From the NCBI RefSeq assembly GCF_023923225.1, contig NZ_CP099489.1, forward strand, positions 3,782,001-3,846,000: a stretch of 64,000 nt of DNA, in the 5' to 3' direction. A program made the position numbers and the translations under genes. Of the stretch, positions 53,671-62,474 are shown piece by piece. The stretch's first letter is position 1. Every line of letters begins with the position of its first letter. This DNA is from Ornithinimicrobium faecis (GTDB lineage Bacteria; Actinomycetota; Actinomycetes; Actinomycetales; Dermatophilaceae). Under the pieces are notes generated by a model. The model did not search any database and was not told where the DNA came from. It saw nothing but the letters and a program-made list of their open reading frames with translations.

Positions 53671-53808
53671 CGCACCGTGTGGCGACAATCCAGCCCCACC
53701 GAGCGCACCGTGTGGCGACAATCCACCCCCACCGAGCGCACCGTGTGGCGACAATCCACCCCCACCGAGCGCACCGTGTGGCGACAATCCACCCCCACCG
53801 AGCGCACG
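53671..53808. repeat. 33-bp minisatellite upstream of enolase
   Basis: Four tandem copies of a 33-bp unit start at 53671, 53704, 53737 and 53770, with a 6-bp partial copy after. Each contains GTGTGGCGACAATCCA and ends CCCCACCGAG; copies 2-4 are identical and copy 1 differs by one base (G for C). It lies 74-211 bp before the eno start, between the trmH stop and eno. Because 33 is a multiple of three, open frames appear on both strands, but I see no start signal for a gene. Confidence 0.9.
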
Positions 53809-53824
53809 ACGCGCTGGTGCTCCG

Positions 53825-54652
53825 TCACCCGAGGCGCTGGCGGAGCGCCTCGTGCAGCACGATGGAGCCCGCGACACCGGCGTTGAGCGAGCTGGCGTCA
53901 CCGACCATCGGGATGCTGACGATGTGGTCGCACGCCTCCCGCCACGCCCGCGTCAGACCTCGGGTCTCATTGCCGACCACCAGGACGGTCGGTCCGGTCA
54001 GGTCGACGGCGCGCAGCGGCAGGTCACCGCCCTCGTCCAGGCCGACCACGGTCCAGGCGCCACCCTGCGTCCCCTGCTGTTGCACCCAGTCGAGCACCTC
54101 GGTGTGCGAGGGCACGCGCACGACGGGGACGCTCAGCATCGAGCCGGTGCTCGCCCGGACACACCGCGGGTCATAGGGGTCGGCAGCGTGCCCGGCCACC
54201 ACCACGCCCGACGCCCCGAAAGCGTCCGCGGAGCGCACCAGGGTCCCGATGTTGCCCGGGCTGGAGGGCCGGTCAAAGACGGTCACCAGCGGCACCCGCT
54301 CGGCTGCGCGGACCCGGTCAAGATCGTCGGGCGGCAACTCCAGCACGGCGAGCAACTCGGGGGTCGCCTCGTCCTTGCCGCCCAGCTCAGCCATGAGTTC
54401 CGGAGCGAGTATGCCGTGACTCTCGGCAGCGGTCTCCTCCCAGACTCCCTGGGCCCAGTTGGACAGGTCACCATCACCGCGCAGGAGCGCCCGGACCGGC
54501 CAGTCGTGCTCGAGCGCGAGGGTCAGCGGACGCACGCCCTGGACCAGGAACTCACGATGGCGGTTGCGCTTGGTCCGGTTGCCCAGCAGCGAGTGCCACT
54601 GCTGGAAACTGGCGTTGCGGCTGTGGATCCGCTGCACCCGGCCGGGGCTCAT
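53825..54652 (-). CDS. TrmH/SpoU-family RNA 2'-O-methyltransferase
   Basis: The 275-residue protein has an N-terminal RNA-binding domain (about 1-95) and a SPOUT methyltransferase domain (about 115-275) with the knot motifs VFDRPSSPGNIGTLVRSADAFG, VLVVGNETRGL and SIPMVGDASSLNAGVAGSI. It methylates a ribose in rRNA or tRNA. The ATG at 54652 gives MSPGRVQRIHSRNASF. It is 10 bp downstream of mazG on the same strand. Confidence 0.9.
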   Translation of the reverse strand: MSPGRVQRIHSRNASFQQWHSLLGNRTKRNRHREFLVQGVRPLTLALEHDWPVRALLRGDGDLSNWAQGVWEETAAESHGILAPELMAELGGKDEATPELLAVLELPPDDLDRVRAAERVPLVTVFDRPSSPGNIGTLVRSADAFGASGVVVAGHAADPYDPRCVRASTGSMLSVPVVRVPSHTEVLDWVQQQGTQGGAWTVVGLDEGGDLPLRAVDLTGPTVLVVGNETRGLTRAWREACDHIVSIPMVGDASSLNAGVAGSIVLHEALRQRLG

Positions 54653-54662
54653 GGACCGGGGC

Positions 54663-55655
54663 TCATGGGCTGGCTGGCCCGAAGTCTGTGGCGGCCAGGT
54701 CACGCAGGAGCACGCGCAGTGCTGCCGAGGGGTCGACGCCGTCGGCGCGGGCTCGCAGGACCAGGTCCATCAGCTGGGCCGCGACGACCTGCTCGCCACC
54801 TGCGAGCCGGGCGTCCACCTCGCTCCGCAACTGATCGGCAAGGCCCGCCCGCTCCAGGCGGGAGGCGACCTTGGTGGCGCGGGCAAGCTCTGGCATGCCG
54901 GGCGGGATGCCGTCCAGGGGGTGCTCCCGGTCCGGCTTCTCGGCCGCCTTGAGTTGCTCCCAGTTGGCCTCCACCGCAGCCGCATCGGCGGCCTCGACGT
55001 TCGCGAACACGTGCGGGTGGCGGTGCACCAGCTTTTCCACCAGGGCAGCGCTGACGTCGTCGATGTCGAACCCGTCCTCGCGCTCGGCGGCGACCCGGGC
55101 GTGGAAGGCAACCTGCAGCAGCACGTCACCCAGCTCCTCGATGATGTGGTCGTCGTCGCCGGACTCCAGCGCCTCGACGGCCTCGTGCGCCTCCTCGATC
55201 AGATAGGGCACCAGGGACTGGTGAGTCTGCTCCGCATCCCACGGGCAGCCACCGGGCGAGCGCAGCCGGTCCATGACGGTCACCACATCGAGCAGACGGG
55301 ACCCGGGCTGGTCCCAGGAGCCGACGAGCACCTCAACCTCGGGAGCGACCGACCCACCACGACGGGTGGCCTCTGCCGCCAGAGCGTCGGTCAGGCCGGG
55401 GTCGCCGTCGGAGCTGCCGATCCACACGACGGTGGCGTCGCTCGCGCGGTCCAGCAGGTCGCGGGCGAGGACGCGCGGGTCGCCCTCGGCAGGCGTCACC
55501 GTGGTGCCGGCGGACGCGATGGCACGAGCTTGGGGGTCTGCGAGGGTGCGCGCGAGCACCGCGCTCGCCTCCTCCAGTCGTCGCCAGGCCTCACGCGACA
55601 GGAGACCCGGGGCCAGCCGCGGCGAGGTCAGCAGCAGGCTGAGCCGACCAGTCAG
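54663..55655 (-). CDS. mazG: MazG nucleoside triphosphate pyrophosphohydrolase
   Basis: The 330-residue protein hydrolyses NTPs, including damaged ones, to NMPs. The MazG domain is near residues 120-230 with LRSPGGCPWDAEQTHQSL, then EEAHEAVEAL and EELGDVLLQVAFHA, which hold the acidic metal ligands. The N-terminal 110 residues match the actinobacterial MazG leader (GRLSLLLTSPRLAPGLL). No ATG, GTG or TTG gives this N terminus; the best start is CTG at 55655, overlapping the lipoprotein stop (CTGA) with GGAG upstream. The next option, GTG at 55745, lies 94 bp inside the upstream gene. Confidence 0.88.
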   Translation of the reverse strand: MTGRLSLLLTSPRLAPGLLSREAWRRLEEASAVLARTLADPQARAIASAGTTVTPAEGDPRVLARDLLDRASDATVVWIGSSDGDPGLTDALAAEATRRGGSVAPEVEVLVGSWDQPGSRLLDVVTVMDRLRSPGGCPWDAEQTHQSLVPYLIEEAHEAVEALESGDDDHIIEELGDVLLQVAFHARVAAEREDGFDIDDVSAALVEKLVHRHPHVFANVEAADAAAVEANWEQLKAAEKPDREHPLDGIPPGMPELARATKVASRLERAGLADQLRSEVDARLAGGEQVVAAQLMDLVLRARADGVDPSAALRVLLRDLAATDFGPASP

Positions 55656-56203
55656 TTCTGGGCTCCGCCGTCGGCGGCTGCCTCGGTCACCTCGGTGATC
55701 CAGGTCGGGGTCTGCGCGACGACCTGGGCGTTGGTGCTGTCCCACGCGCCATAGCGCGGGTTGATCTCGATGTCGACGTCCTCAGTGGCCGGGAGCGCCT
55801 GGGCCATCTGGAGGTGATTGATCGCGCGATAGAGGTCGATCGTGCTGTCAGCCGGGTTCTGCAACCCACCGCCGCGCAGGTCGTTGAGCAGCTGGGCATC
55901 GGGGATCGGCGGGTTGCCGGCAGCGCGGTGCGCCTCCTCGGCCACGTCGCCATAAACGAGCAGGGTCAGCACATCGGTCGGGGTGGTCGGCGACACCGGC
56001 AGAGTGTTGAACTGCTCGGTCGCCTCCTGGACGTCGGCGACGGTGATCTGCTGGCCGTCGACAACAGCGGCCACACCGGAGGACAGGCCGCCGCTGGAGC
56101 ACGCGGAGAGCACGAGGGCACCGGCTGTGGCGACGGCGAGCACGCTGGCCGAACGGCGGGCACGGGACTGGGCACTGGCTGCGATCCTCACGGGGCACAT
56201 CAT
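55652..56203 (-). CDS. SurA-N-like lipoprotein preceding mazG
   Basis: The 183-residue protein has a lipoprotein signal ending in LVLSACSSGG (lipidated Cys near 34). A segment VAAVVDGQQITVADVQEATEQFN resembles the N-terminal chaperone domain of SurA/PrsA proteins, but no PPIase domain follows. It may help fold exported proteins. Start ATG at 56203 with AGGTGA upstream; an adjacent ATG or a nearby GTG would change only the first few residues. Confidence 0.8.
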   Translation of the reverse strand: MMCPVRIAASAQSRARRSASVLAVATAGALVLSACSSGGLSSGVAAVVDGQQITVADVQEATEQFNTLPVSPTTPTDVLTLLVYGDVAEEAHRAAGNPPIPDAQLLNDLRGGGLQNPADSTIDLYRAINHLQMAQALPATEDVDIEINPRYGAWDSTNAQVVAQTPTWITEVTEAAADGGAQN

Positions 56204-56281
56204 GTCACCTGTTCCCGAAAGCCACCCACACCCTCGCCGCGACGGGTCACCCAACGGTCCTGATGCACCGCCAGACCCGCG

Positions 56282-57979
56282 TCACGCACTGTCGATGTCG
56301 CGGCGTCGCAGGCCCAGCACAGCCAGGACCAGCAGGACGACGGCCAGTGCCGACAGGACCCCGACAACCGTCCAGTCCATCGACTCCAGCGGCAACCGCG
56401 GCGTGGCATTGAACGGTGACAGGTCGCGGATCGACGCGGGGATCTTGAGCAGGTCACCGAGCCACCCGACAACGAAGCACCCCGCCAGCACCACCCAGGC
56501 GACCAGCCCGAGCTTCGGGACCCAGCCGTGCAGGGCAGCGGCCAGACCGCCGAGGACAGCCACGGCAGGCAGATAGGCCAGCGTGGCACCGATCAACTCG
56601 GCCGAGCGATCCGTCGAGCCACTCACCGCCGCGTCCGCCACCACGACCCCCACGCCGGTGGCCAGCAGCACGAGCACTGTGCCGACGGCGCTCACCGTGA
56701 GCCACCCGAGCTGCCAGGATCGCCGCGAGGTCGGCGTGGACAACAGCAACTCCGCCCGGGCCGCCGACTCCTCAGAGCGCAATCGGTGGACCGAGGAGAC
56801 GGTGAAGCAGGCCACGACGAGGGCCAGGATCAACAGGATCAGGCCGAAATAGCCAGCCACCAGATCCTCGCTGCCACCGGTGCCGAGCAGGTCCTTCATC
56901 GCCGGGTTGTCCTCGACCATGGTCGTCACCTCGTTGCCGAAGGAGCCAAAGGCCAAACCGCCCAGGAAGAGCCCGACGGCCCACCAGAACAAGGAGGACC
57001 GCTGCTGGCGGAACGCGAGCCCGGGCACCGAGGACAGCACTGCCGAGGCGCGAGGCGCCCCGGGCCGGCTCGGCACCAGCCCGGCACCGACGTCGCGGCG
57101 CCGCGTCAGCTCGACGGCCACGACGGTGAGTGCCACGGCCAGCGCCAGAGCCAGCAGCAGCGGCCACCACCGCTGGTCGCCGTAGGCATCGACCGCCTGC
57201 ACCCATCCGACGGGCGAGAACCAGGAGGCGATGTTCTCGCGCACGTCACCGAACGAGCGCAGGCCCCAGGACACGCCCAGCACCGCCACGGCAATGCCGA
57301 GGGCCGCACGAGCGTGCTCGGTGACCTGGGCGGCAACCGCGGCGACGGCCGTGAAGACCAGGCCCAGGCAGGCCATGGCCGCACCGAACAGCAGCGAGCC
57401 TCCTGCCGGCAGTCCGAGCCCGACCAGGGACAGGCCGATCAACAGTCCGACCACGACGCTGGCACCGCCCACGACGATCAGCGCAGCGGCCAGCGGCGCG
57501 TGCCGCCCGAGGACGCCGGCTCGCAGGAGCTCGGTGCGCCCGGCCTCCTCCTCGGTGCGGGTGTGCCGCACGGTCAGGAAGATCGCCATCAGGGAGACGC
57601 CGAGGGCCGCGATCAGGTTGATCTCGAACAGCGTGATCCCACCGACGGTGTCGAGCGCCTGTGCCGGGCCACTCATCACGATGGCGGCGGGACTGCTGCT
57701 CACCGTGGCGGCATAGCCCGCCCGCAGCTCCGGCGTGCCATACAGGCCCTGCACCGCAGAGGCCGAGGCTGCAACGAGTCCGACGATGGCCACGATCCAC
57801 AGCGGCAGCTGGAGCCGGTCCAACCGCAGAAAGAGTCGCACCATGTGCCCCGTGCCGACCAGGCCTGAGCCGCCGAGACCAGGACCGACCCGCTCCGTGG
57901 CGACCGGGCCGGAGCCGGTCCCGCGGTGCCGGGCACCGCGCGCGGTGGCACCACCCCTGCCCGTGGTCACCGTGCTCAT
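56282..57979 (-). CDS. ABC exporter permease (12-TM type)
   Basis: The 565-residue protein has about 12 predicted helices in two halves, after a basic Gly/Arg-rich N terminus. It matches the actinobacterial polyketide/antibiotic exporter permease family that works with a single ATPase. The ATG overlaps the ATPase stop by 4 bp (ATGA). The loop [17 protein letters not shown] near 135-155 and its second-half counterpart [18 protein letters not shown] are conserved in the family. The cargo is unknown. Confidence 0.88.
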   Translation of the reverse strand: MSTVTTGRGGATARGARHRGTGSGPVATERVGPGLGGSGLVGTGHMVRLFLRLDRLQLPLWIVAIVGLVAASASAVQGLYGTPELRAGYAATVSSSPAAIVMSGPAQALDTVGGITLFEINLIAALGVSLMAIFLTVRHTRTEEEAGRTELLRAGVLGRHAPLAAALIVVGGASVVVGLLIGLSLVGLGLPAGGSLLFGAAMACLGLVFTAVAAVAAQVTEHARAALGIAVAVLGVSWGLRSFGDVRENIASWFSPVGWVQAVDAYGDQRWWPLLLALALAVALTVVAVELTRRRDVGAGLVPSRPGAPRASAVLSSVPGLAFRQQRSSLFWWAVGLFLGGLAFGSFGNEVTTMVEDNPAMKDLLGTGGSEDLVAGYFGLILLILALVVACFTVSSVHRLRSEESAARAELLLSTPTSRRSWQLGWLTVSAVGTVLVLLATGVGVVVADAAVSGSTDRSAELIGATLAYLPAVAVLGGLAAALHGWVPKLGLVAWVVLAGCFVVGWLGDLLKIPASIRDLSPFNATPRLPLESMDWTVVGVLSALAVVLLVLAVLGLRRRDIDSA

Positions 57980-58935
57980 CGGTCTGCCTCGACGCGATCA
58001 GCCCCGGCGACTGAGCCGGCCACCGGCTCCGGTGCGGCGTCCTGGGGAGGCAACTGCTCGCCATACTGCTTCAGGAAGAGCTCCTCAAGGGTCGGCGGAT
58101 GAGCCTGCAGGGACTGGATCCCGAGCCCGGAGAGGTGGGCGACCGCCTCATCGAGGTGGTCGGTGTCAACCTTGAAGGTGACCCGGCCATCGACACGCTC
58201 CAGGTCCGTCACGCCGGTGATCTGCGAGAGCCCGTCAGCGGGGCGGCCGGTCTCGGCGGTCACCGTCGTGCTGGTCAGGTGGCGCAGGTCCGACAGCGTG
58301 CCGCTCTGCACCGTGCGACCGGCCCGGATGATCGAGACCCGATCACACAACGCCTCGACCTCGGCCAGGATGTGACTGCTCAGCAGGACGGTGCGCCCAT
58401 CGTCCTTGGCCCGCTGGATCCAGGTTTGGAAGACCTCCTCCATCAGCGGGTCCAGGCCATTGGTCGGCTCGTCCAGGATCAGCAGGTCGGCGTCGGAGGC
58501 CAGCGCCGCGACAAGGGCGACCTTCTGCCGGTTGCCCTTGGAATAGGTCCGGCTCTTCTTGGCCGGGTCGAGCTCGAAGTCGGTCAGCAGCGCGGCGCGC
58601 CTGGACTCATCGAGCCCACCGCGCAGCCGGCCGATCAGGTCGATCACCTCTCCCCCGGTCAGTCCCGGCCACAGGGCGACGTCACCGGGGACATAGGCCA
58701 GGCGGCGATGGAGGGCCGCAGCGTCGCGCCACGGGTCACCCCCGAGCAGCCCCACGCTCCCCGAGTCGGCGCGCAGCAGGCCCAGCAGCACCCGGATGGT
58801 GGTCGACTTGCCCGCCCCGTTGGGGCCGAGGAAGCCGTGCACCTCCCCCTGGGCAACGGTCAGGTCGAGCCCGTCGAGGGCGTGGGTCGACCCGAAGGAC
58901 TTGTGCAGCTGTTCCACGACAATCGGTGCATCCAT
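57976..58935 (-). CDS. ABC exporter ATPase
   Basis: The 319-residue nucleotide-binding subunit has Walker [10 protein letters not shown] (37-45), a signature variant YSKGNRQKV near 132 and Walker [14 protein letters not shown] near 150. It has a C-terminal DUF4162-like domain as in drug-exporter ATPases. The signature reads SKGNRQ rather than LSGGQ, normal for this subfamily. The ATG at 58935 is only 7 bp after a -10-like TAGATT, so the mRNA may be leaderless. It is divergent from the MarR/GbsR-type regulator. Confidence 0.92.
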   Translation of the reverse strand: MDAPIVVEQLHKSFGSTHALDGLDLTVAQGEVHGFLGPNGAGKSTTIRVLLGLLRADSGSVGLLGGDPWRDAAALHRRLAYVPGDVALWPGLTGGEVIDLIGRLRGGLDESRRAALLTDFELDPAKKSRTYSKGNRQKVALVAALASDADLLILDEPTNGLDPLMEEVFQTWIQRAKDDGRTVLLSSHILAEVEALCDRVSIIRAGRTVQSGTLSDLRHLTSTTVTAETGRPADGLSQITGVTDLERVDGRVTFKVDTDHLDEAVAHLSGLGIQSLQAHPPTLEELFLKQYGEQLPPQDAAPEPVAGSVAGADRVEADR

Positions 58936-58996
58936 GGGTTAGAATCTACACAAGTTTCACAGATTTGTGAATGTAATTAAAAATGCGGGAGGCAGC
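58936..58996. promoter_or_regulatory. Divergent promoter and operator for exporter and regulator
   Basis: The 61-bp gap contains the perfect palindrome TTCACA-GATT-TGTGAA at 58956-58971, with an overlapping CACAA/TTGTG repeat at 58949-58953 and 58965-58969. On the minus strand TTCACA serves as a -35, followed after 17 bp by TAGATT (-10), directly before the exporter ATG. A repressor bound to the palindrome would block that -35. Confidence 0.6.
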
Positions 58997-59527
58997 ATGA
59001 CCGATCAGGTGACCCACGAGGACCTCACGGAGGCGCAGCGCGCCTACATCGAGGAGCTGGCAGCCGTCATGACGGCCTCCGGGATGCCTCGGATGGCCTC
59101 CCGGGTCTACGCCGCGATCCTGGTCCACGAACGCGGCAGTATGACGTCAGCTGAGGTGGCAGCGACCCTCCAGGTGAGTGCGGCGGCAGTCTCGACGGCC
59201 GTGCAGTGGCTCACCCAGGTCTCTATGATCACCCGTCGCACGGTGCCGGGCTCGCGGCGCGAGTCCTACGTCGTGGACAGCGAGTCCCTGATCCGTCTGG
59301 TCACCCACGACACCAACGCCCTGACAGCCTGGGTGAGCGGGTTCGCCCGCGGCCGCGACGTCGTCGAGCCCGGTGGGGCGGCAGCCGACCGACTCGCCGA
59401 GTTGGAGGAGTTCTTCAGCTTCCTGATCGGCGAGATGGACGGCATCATGGCGCGCTGGCAGGAGCGCCAGGCTCAGGCCGGCCAGGAACCTCAGTCGAGC
59501 CCGAGCCGCTCAGCCAGGAAGCGATAG
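58997..59527 (+). CDS. MarR/GbsR-type repressor
   Basis: The 176-residue winged-helix regulator has MPRMASRVYAAILV near 35-48 and the HTH segment TSAEVAATLQVSAAAVSTAVQWL near 55-77, as in GbsR/MarR proteins that control drug exporters. The ATG at 58997 has GGGAGG upstream. It is divergent from the ABC exporter and probably represses it through the TTCACA-TGTGAA palindrome. Its 3' end overlaps the end of the convergent peptidase gene by 37 bp. Confidence 0.88.
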   Translation: MTDQVTHEDLTEAQRAYIEELAAVMTASGMPRMASRVYAAILVHERGSMTSAEVAATLQVSAAAVSTAVQWLTQVSMITRRTVPGSRRESYVVDSESLIRLVTHDTNALTAWVSGFARGRDVVEPGGAAADRLAELEEFFSFLIGEMDGIMARWQERQAQAGQEPQSSPSRSARKR

Positions 59528-61617
59528 GCCAGCGCCTGCATGTGCGCGAGCTGGCCATTGGTCGCCGCACCACCGTGGCCGCCCTCGATGTTCTCGTAGT
59601 AGGTCACGTCCTTGCCCGCCGCGAGCATCCTGGCCGCCATCTTGCGGGCGTGCGCCGGGTGCACCCGGTCGTCGCGGGTCGAGGTCGTCAGCAACACCGG
59701 CGGATAGTCCCGCCCGGCCTCGAAGAGTTGATAGGGGCTGAACGTCTGCAGGAAGGCCCACTCCTCGGGCACGTCGGGATCGCCATACTCCGCCATCCAG
59801 GAGGCGCCGGCCAGCAGGTGGGAGTAGCGCTGCATGTCCAGGAGCGGCACCTGGATGACGACGGCGCCGAACAGATCGGGATACTGCGTGAGCATGTTGC
59901 CCGCGAGCAGCCCGCCATTCGAGCCTCCTTGCACGCCAAGCTTTTCCGGCACCGTGACTCCGGTGTCGACGAGATCGCGGGCGACGGCTGCCATGTCCTC
60001 ATAGGCGCGGTGCCGGTTCCCCTTCAGAGCCGCCTGGTGCCAGGTCGGGCCATATTCACCCCCGCCTCGGATGTTGGCCAGCGCATAGGCCCCGCCCCGC
60101 TCCAGCCACGACACCCCCAGCACGCCCGAATACGTTGGGGTGAGCGAGATCTCGAAGCCGCCATAGCCGTAGAGCAGGGTCGGGGTCGTGCCATCAGCAG
60201 GCAGCCCCTCGCGGTGCACCAGGAAGTAGGGCACCCGCGTGCCATCGTCGGAGGTGACGAACCGCTGCTGCGCAACCAGTCCGTCCGCGTCGAAGAAGGC
60301 CGGCATGGCCTTCAGCTGTTCCACGAAATCCGTTGCGGCACCTGACGTCTCAAGGTCTGCGAGGTCAGCGATCGCCAGGGTGGTGGGGGTGAGGAAGTCG
60401 GTGGTGTAGACCCAGACCGCGTCCGAGCCCACTGCGTCCACCGGCCCCACCATGGTCGTGCCGTCGTCGGGCACCCCTGGCAACGGCGTGCTCGCGAAGG
60501 TGCCGTCCGCCTCCGGGGTGAGCACCTCGAGCCGGTTCGTCACGTGCTCCAGGATGTTGAGCACCAGGTGGTGACGCGTCCAGGTGTGCCCGGCCAGGGA
60601 CCGGGCCGGGGTCGGCGCAAACAGGACCTGCACGTCGCGGGACCCAGCCAGGAAATCACCCAGCCGTATGCCGAGGAGCGAGCCCGCGGCATACGTCACC
60701 TCCTCTGGGGTCCAGTCATCGCGCAACTCGATGGTGAGCCACTCGCGCGTCACGGAGGCCTGCGCCGAGTCCGGCACCTCGATCCGGATCAGACTCCCGT
60801 CGGGGTCGAGGAGGTGGAGCTCGCTGGTGAAGAAGGTCGGGGCGCGGTGGATGAGGTCGCGCTCGTGGCCGGGGGTCTGGTCATGCCACGCTGCGACCGC
60901 GATGTCTGTTGCGTCCCCCTCGAAGACGACCTCGGCCTCCTCGATCGGGATCCCCCGGCGCCACCGGCGGGCGGTGCGCGGATAGCCGCTGTCGGTCAGA
61001 CTCCCCGGTCCCAGATCGGTCATCAGGAAGAGCGTGTCCTGGTCGATCCACGACAGGTTTCCCTTGGCCTCTGGGCGGTGGAAACCGTCCTCCACGAAGG
61101 CCTTGGCGTGCAGATCGAACTCACGGGACACGTCCGCGTCGGCACCGCCGCGGGACAGGTCGACCATGGCGAGACGGTGATCGTCGGTCTCGCTGCTGCC
61201 GCTGCGGCGCAGGACCGTGGCGCCGTGCCAGACCCAGTTCTCCCCCTCGGTCTCGTTCAGGGCGTCGAGGTCGAGGACGATCTCCCAGTCGGGGGCCTCG
61301 GTGCGATAGGACTCCAGGCTGCTGCGGCGCCAGAGCCCGCGCTCGTGCTCGGCGTCCTTCCAGAAGTTGTAGTAGTGCTCCCCGATCTTGGCGACGTCCG
61401 GGATCTTGGCGTCCGAGTCGAGGATCGACAGAATGCGGTCGCGGATGGCCTCGAACTGCGGCGTGCCCGCGATGCGCGCCGCCTCCCCGGCGTTGCGCTC
61501 GCGCACCCAGTCCAGCTGGGCCTCCCCCTCGACGTCCTCCAGCCACGCGTGCTCATCCTGCACGGGGTCCTGGTTCACGACGTCTTCGTTCCCGGTCTGC
61601 TGCTCCTGGTGATCCAC
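59491..61617 (-). CDS. Prolyl oligopeptidase family serine peptidase
   Basis: The 708-residue S9A peptidase has an N-terminal seven-bladed beta-propeller (about 70-430) and a C-terminal alpha/beta hydrolase domain. The triad is Ser566 in GGSNGG, Asp649/650 in TRDDRVHP and His681 in EGGHGG. It cleaves short Pro-containing peptides. No signal peptide is seen, so it is cytoplasmic. The start is GTG at 61617. Confidence 0.93.
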   Translation of the reverse strand: MDHQEQQTGNEDVVNQDPVQDEHAWLEDVEGEAQLDWVRERNAGEAARIAGTPQFEAIRDRILSILDSDAKIPDVAKIGEHYYNFWKDAEHERGLWRRSSLESYRTEAPDWEIVLDLDALNETEGENWVWHGATVLRRSGSSETDDHRLAMVDLSRGGADADVSREFDLHAKAFVEDGFHRPEAKGNLSWIDQDTLFLMTDLGPGSLTDSGYPRTARRWRRGIPIEEAEVVFEGDATDIAVAAWHDQTPGHERDLIHRAPTFFTSELHLLDPDGSLIRIEVPDSAQASVTREWLTIELRDDWTPEEVTYAAGSLLGIRLGDFLAGSRDVQVLFAPTPARSLAGHTWTRHHLVLNILEHVTNRLEVLTPEADGTFASTPLPGVPDDGTTMVGPVDAVGSDAVWVYTTDFLTPTTLAIADLADLETSGAATDFVEQLKAMPAFFDADGLVAQQRFVTSDDGTRVPYFLVHREGLPADGTTPTLLYGYGGFEISLTPTYSGVLGVSWLERGGAYALANIRGGGEYGPTWHQAALKGNRHRAYEDMAAVARDLVDTGVTVPEKLGVQGGSNGGLLAGNMLTQYPDLFGAVVIQVPLLDMQRYSHLLAGASWMAEYGDPDVPEEWAFLQTFSPYQLFEAGRDYPPVLLTTSTRDDRVHPAHARKMAARMLAAGKDVTYYENIEGGHGGAATNGQLAHMQALAYRFLAERLGLD

Positions 61618-61738
61618 GCCGCCAGCGTAAGCCGCCGCGCTCGGTCGCCACTCGCTGCACGGGCTGACAGCCGAGTCGGGACACCCGACGCAAGGCGGCG
61701 GACCCCGATGCCCACCCGCGTTGTCTCGCCGTGTGTGC

Positions 61739-62428
61739 TCACGGGGACTGCAGGGCGAAGAAGAGGAAGCAGATGAAGTTGCGGCCCCTCGGTGGCAACA
61801 GCTCGGCGGGAGTGTCCGGCACGGCCGCTGGCTCCGTCACGCTCGTGATGCGCAGGCCAGCCCGGATGAAGGTGTTGAGGACGTCCTGCAGGGGCCGGTG
61901 CCAGTACGTCATGACGGCAGTGGTCTCGCCGAACTCGTAGTCCTCGGAGTATTGCGTGAGGGCGAAGTAGTCCCCGTCCGGATAACTGGCGGCATAGCCG
62001 AACGGATGGATGATCGAGACGAGGAGCTGGCCGCCGGGCGTGAGGACTCGGCGCAGCTCGGCGAGGGTCGGAGCCCAGTCCTTCACGTAGTGCAGCGCGA
62101 GCGACACCGTGACGAGGTCGAACTCGCCCTCGCCATAGGGCAGCGGGTCGCTCAGGTCGCCCACCCGCACGTCTGCCTCGCTGCCCAGGCGTTCCTTGGC
62201 CAGGGCCACCATCGCGGGGCTGAGGTCGAAGCCAGAGACGAGCGCACCCCGATCGCGCAGCGCCTGGGTGAGTGGCCCAGACCCGCACCCGGCATCGAGC
62301 ACCCGCAGGCCCTCGACCTCGCCTGCCAGGCGCAGCATCTCTGGGCGCTCATACCAGGCGTTGAACAGCCCGTGCTCGTTCGCCTCGTCGTATGCAGCGG
62401 CGAAGTCGTCGTAGTCGGCGGTGGTCAT
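61739..62428 (-). CDS. Class I SAM-dependent methyltransferase (UbiE/type 11)
   Basis: The 229-residue protein has VLDAGCGSGPLTQAL (motif I near 45-59), VSGFDLSPAMV, RVGDLSDPLPYGEGEFDLV and ELRRVLTPGGQLLVS (near 125-139), a typical Methyltransf_11 core. The substrate cannot be inferred. The ATG at 62428 has AGGA upstream. It lies 46 bp after the permease gene on the same strand. Confidence 0.87.
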   Translation of the reverse strand: MTTADYDDFAAAYDEANEHGLFNAWYERPEMLRLAGEVEGLRVLDAGCGSGPLTQALRDRGALVSGFDLSPAMVALAKERLGSEADVRVGDLSDPLPYGEGEFDLVTVSLALHYVKDWAPTLAELRRVLTPGGQLLVSIIHPFGYAASYPDGDYFALTQYSEDYEFGETTAVMTYWHRPLQDVLNTFIRAGLRITSVTEPAAVPDTPAELLPPRGRNFICFLFFALQSP

Positions 62429-62474
62429 ACTCGCGATCCTGCCAGGCCCGCTTCGGCGTGGGCTGAATGCAGGC

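Noticed and set aside
53640..53901. Repeat-containing small open frames over the minisatellite
   Set aside because: A 33-bp period keeps all frames open; there is no ribosome-binding site or conserved start, so it is treated as non-coding.
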